The position numbers and the translations under genes are program-made. The notes beneath the pieces were generated by a model. That model saw nothing but the letters and a program-made list of their open reading frames with translations. It was not told where the DNA came from and made no database searches. From Actinomycetota bacterium (lineage in GTDB: Bacteria > Actinomycetota > Actinomycetes > Nanopelagicales > Nanopelagicaceae), in the NCBI GenBank assembly GCA_026392815.1, contig JAPLBI010000171.1, positions 11,075-17,871 on the forward strand: a stretch of DNA of 6,797 nt, in the 5' to 3' direction. Below are positions 5,676 to 6,797 of this stretch, one piece after another; position 1 is the stretch's first letter; each line of letters starts with the position of its first letter.

Positions 5676-6161
5676 CTCTTGCAGCAACCCATCTATCGCG
5701 CGTTCCACCATTCCGAGAACTTCTTCGAATGCCGAATCAGGTAGCGAATAAGGATCTGGCACTTCGCGATCGCCAGTAATTGTGTAATCAAAGTCGCGCA
5801 AGAAATGAACTTTGCCGTGCAGTTCCGTATCTTCGGTAAGCGCTAAAACATTTCGGTGGTTGCTGCGATCCATCACCAAGATCAAATCAGATTTCTCCAT
5901 TCGCGCAGCAGTCATTTCCGATGCGATGTGATCGAACTTGTAGCCTGCTGCCTCCCACGTTTTCTTGGAAGGTGGATTTGGTCCTTCACCTACATGCCAA
6001 TTTGAAGTTCCTGCGCTATCGACCAAAATTTTTGGTGCGTTCCAAGTAGAAGTTCTATTTGCTAAAACCGCTGCCGCCATAGGAGATCTACAAATATTTC
6101 CCAGACAGACCATGGTGATTAGAAGTTCATCGCGATTTCGCAGATGAGATAGATCGGGCAC
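5664..6161 (-). CDS. Low-molecular-weight protein tyrosine phosphatase
   Basis: This 165-residue cytoplasmic enzyme should remove phosphate from phosphotyrosine proteins. The P-loop CX5R(S) is intact as VCLGNICRSPMAAA, with nucleophile C19, C24, R25 and S26. DSAGTSNWHVGEGPNPPS (48-65) matches the family, and the catalytic acid is D136 in VPDPY. Related arsenate reductases share the fold, but the DPY loop and the GNICRSP P-loop favour a phosphatase. In bacteria such enzymes often counter tyrosine kinases in polysaccharide control; none is visible here. About 15 residues precede the core. The GTG at 6161 is chosen because it lies 7 bp after the stop of the upstream TPR gene, giving a likely operon; an internal start at M17 would leave too little before the P-loop. 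No strong ribosome-binding site is visible. It converges on the SpoU methyltransferase gene. Confidence 0.9.
   Translation of the reverse strand: MPDLSHLRNRDELLITMVCLGNICRSPMAAAVLANRTSTWNAPKILVDSAGTSNWHVGEGPNPPSKKTWEAAGYKFDHIASEMTAARMEKSDLILVMDRSNHRNVLALTEDTELHGKVHFLRDFDYTITGDREVPDPYSLPDSAFEEVLGMVERAIDGLLQELTR
5766..5773. repeat. GCGATCGC palindrome, copy 4
   Basis: Perfect copy of GCGATCGC inside the tyrosine phosphatase gene. Confidence 0.6.
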
Positions 6162-6168
6162 GAGTTAT

Positions 6169-6797
6169 TTAGTCGCCTAAATCATCCGAGACGGGAACAT
6201 CTTCCATCGCCTCGCGCACAGCGACCAGGCGGCGGTCGATTTCATCTGCTTCATCCATACGTCCAAGGGCACGAAGCACCTTTGTCATACGGGTTTCGAT
6301 ATCAACAATTAGCTCGAAATCCTTTGGTTCTTCTTCAGAGATAATCTGCAGAACACCATCTAGCGTAGATAGACCCTCATCGAGTTTTCCAAGTAGAACT
6401 TCAGCTTTACCGTATTCGTAGAGCGCAAAAGTTTCACGGCGATGATCATGGCCGGTTTCAAAGACATCTATCGCCTTGCGTGCAGCTTCGATCGCTTTCT
6501 CGCCATCGCCGAGTTCGACATAGCAAGAGGCGATCTTCTGATCACAGCGGGCGACTTGAATAACCTCTTTCTCAGTTTTAAAGATCAAGCGTGCTTCTTT
6601 AAAGGTAGTAATCGCTTGGTCGTACTGCTTTAGCTCGCGATATGCGCAACCAAGTAAGTGAAGATCATTAGCCGCACCAATTTGATTTCCGTCAACGAGA
6701 TGCTCTTGTGCACATTCATCCATGATCTCGACAACTTTTGCAAAGTTCTTTGAGGCATACCACCACTCACCCAATGTGCAGGCAAGTTCTAATGAGA
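6169..6797 (-). CDS. TPR-repeat protein, 5'-truncated by window edge
   Basis: The frame is open from the window's right edge, so the real start lies outside. A TTG at 6774 is in frame but falls inside a helix-like stretch (SLELACTLGEWWYASK), so it is unlikely to be the start. About 208 residues are visible. Counting from that TTG, four tetratricopeptide-like helical pairs recur every 40 residues, at about 34-67 (LLGCAYRELKQYDQAITTF), 75-107 (IASCYVELGDGEKAIEAARK), 115-147 (YGKAEVLLGKLDEGLSTL) and 155-187 (MTKVLRALGRMDEADEI). An acidic tail, VPVSDDLGD, ends it. TPR arrays bind other proteins, and no enzymatic domain is visible in this fragment. It lies 7 bp upstream of the tyrosine phosphatase gene on the same strand. 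The two are probably co-transcribed, and a scaffold or regulatory role with the phosphatase is possible but unproven. Confidence 0.82.
   Translation of the reverse strand, partial: SLELACTLGEWWYASKNFAKVVEIMDECAQEHLVDGNQIGAANDLHLLGCAYRELKQYDQAITTFKEARLIFKTEKEVIQVARCDQKIASCYVELGDGEKAIEAARKAIDVFETGHDHRRETFALYEYGKAEVLLGKLDEGLSTLDGVLQIISEEEPKDFELIVDIETRMTKVLRALGRMDEADEIDRRLVAVREAMEDVPVSDDLGD

Noticed and set aside
6772..6774. TTG as the start of the TPR gene
   Set aside because: The frame stays open to the window's right edge with helix-like sequence, so the real start is outside.

Overview
The window looks like a compact piece of an actinobacterial genome with modest GC content. The CtaB, SpoU-type methyltransferase and YVTN propeller sequences read as actinobacterial versions of those families. 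The low-to-middle GC, very short intergenic gaps and overlapping convergent genes fit a streamlined freshwater lineage such as Nanopelagicales (acI). That placement is an inference from general appearance, not a database result. Nothing indicates a phage, plasmid, IS element or CRISPR array, and no tRNA or rRNA gene was seen.

Layout: (1) Positions 3-950 (+) hold the C-terminal four fifths of a PLP-dependent O-succinylhomoserine sulfhydrylase (metZ), cut by the left edge. (2) Positions 932-1828 (-) encode haem O synthase CtaB. (3) Positions 1920-2333 (+) encode a small, probably membrane-anchored protein ending in a run of aspartates. It is followed 18 bp later by a secreted YVTN/YncE-like beta-propeller (2352-3452, +). 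(4) On the minus strand, a four-helix membrane protein (4979-4632) leads into a D-Ala-D-Ala carboxypeptidase of the PBP4/S13 family (4620-3430). (5) A SpoU/TrmH-family RNA 2'-O-methyltransferase (5031-5675, +) diverges from that pair. (6) A TPR protein (right edge to 6169, -) and a low-molecular-weight protein tyrosine phosphatase (6161-5664, -) form a second minus-strand pair.

The genes are mostly ordinary housekeeping functions: methionine synthesis, haem O for the terminal oxidase, peptidoglycan trimming, RNA modification and phosphotyrosine removal. The least understood part is the acidic-tail protein plus propeller pair, both predicted to lie outside the membrane. The other notable signal is architectural. 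Three genes (ctaB, the propeller and the SpoU methyltransferase) have a TANNNT hexamer exactly 6 nt before the start codon, which predicts leaderless mRNAs. Two other genes instead have a Shine-Dalgarno motif and a -10 placed further upstream. All three convergent gene pairs overlap at their 3' ends by 12-23 bp, so there is no room for conventional terminators. The palindrome GCGATCGC occurs four times, against roughly 0.1 expected by chance.
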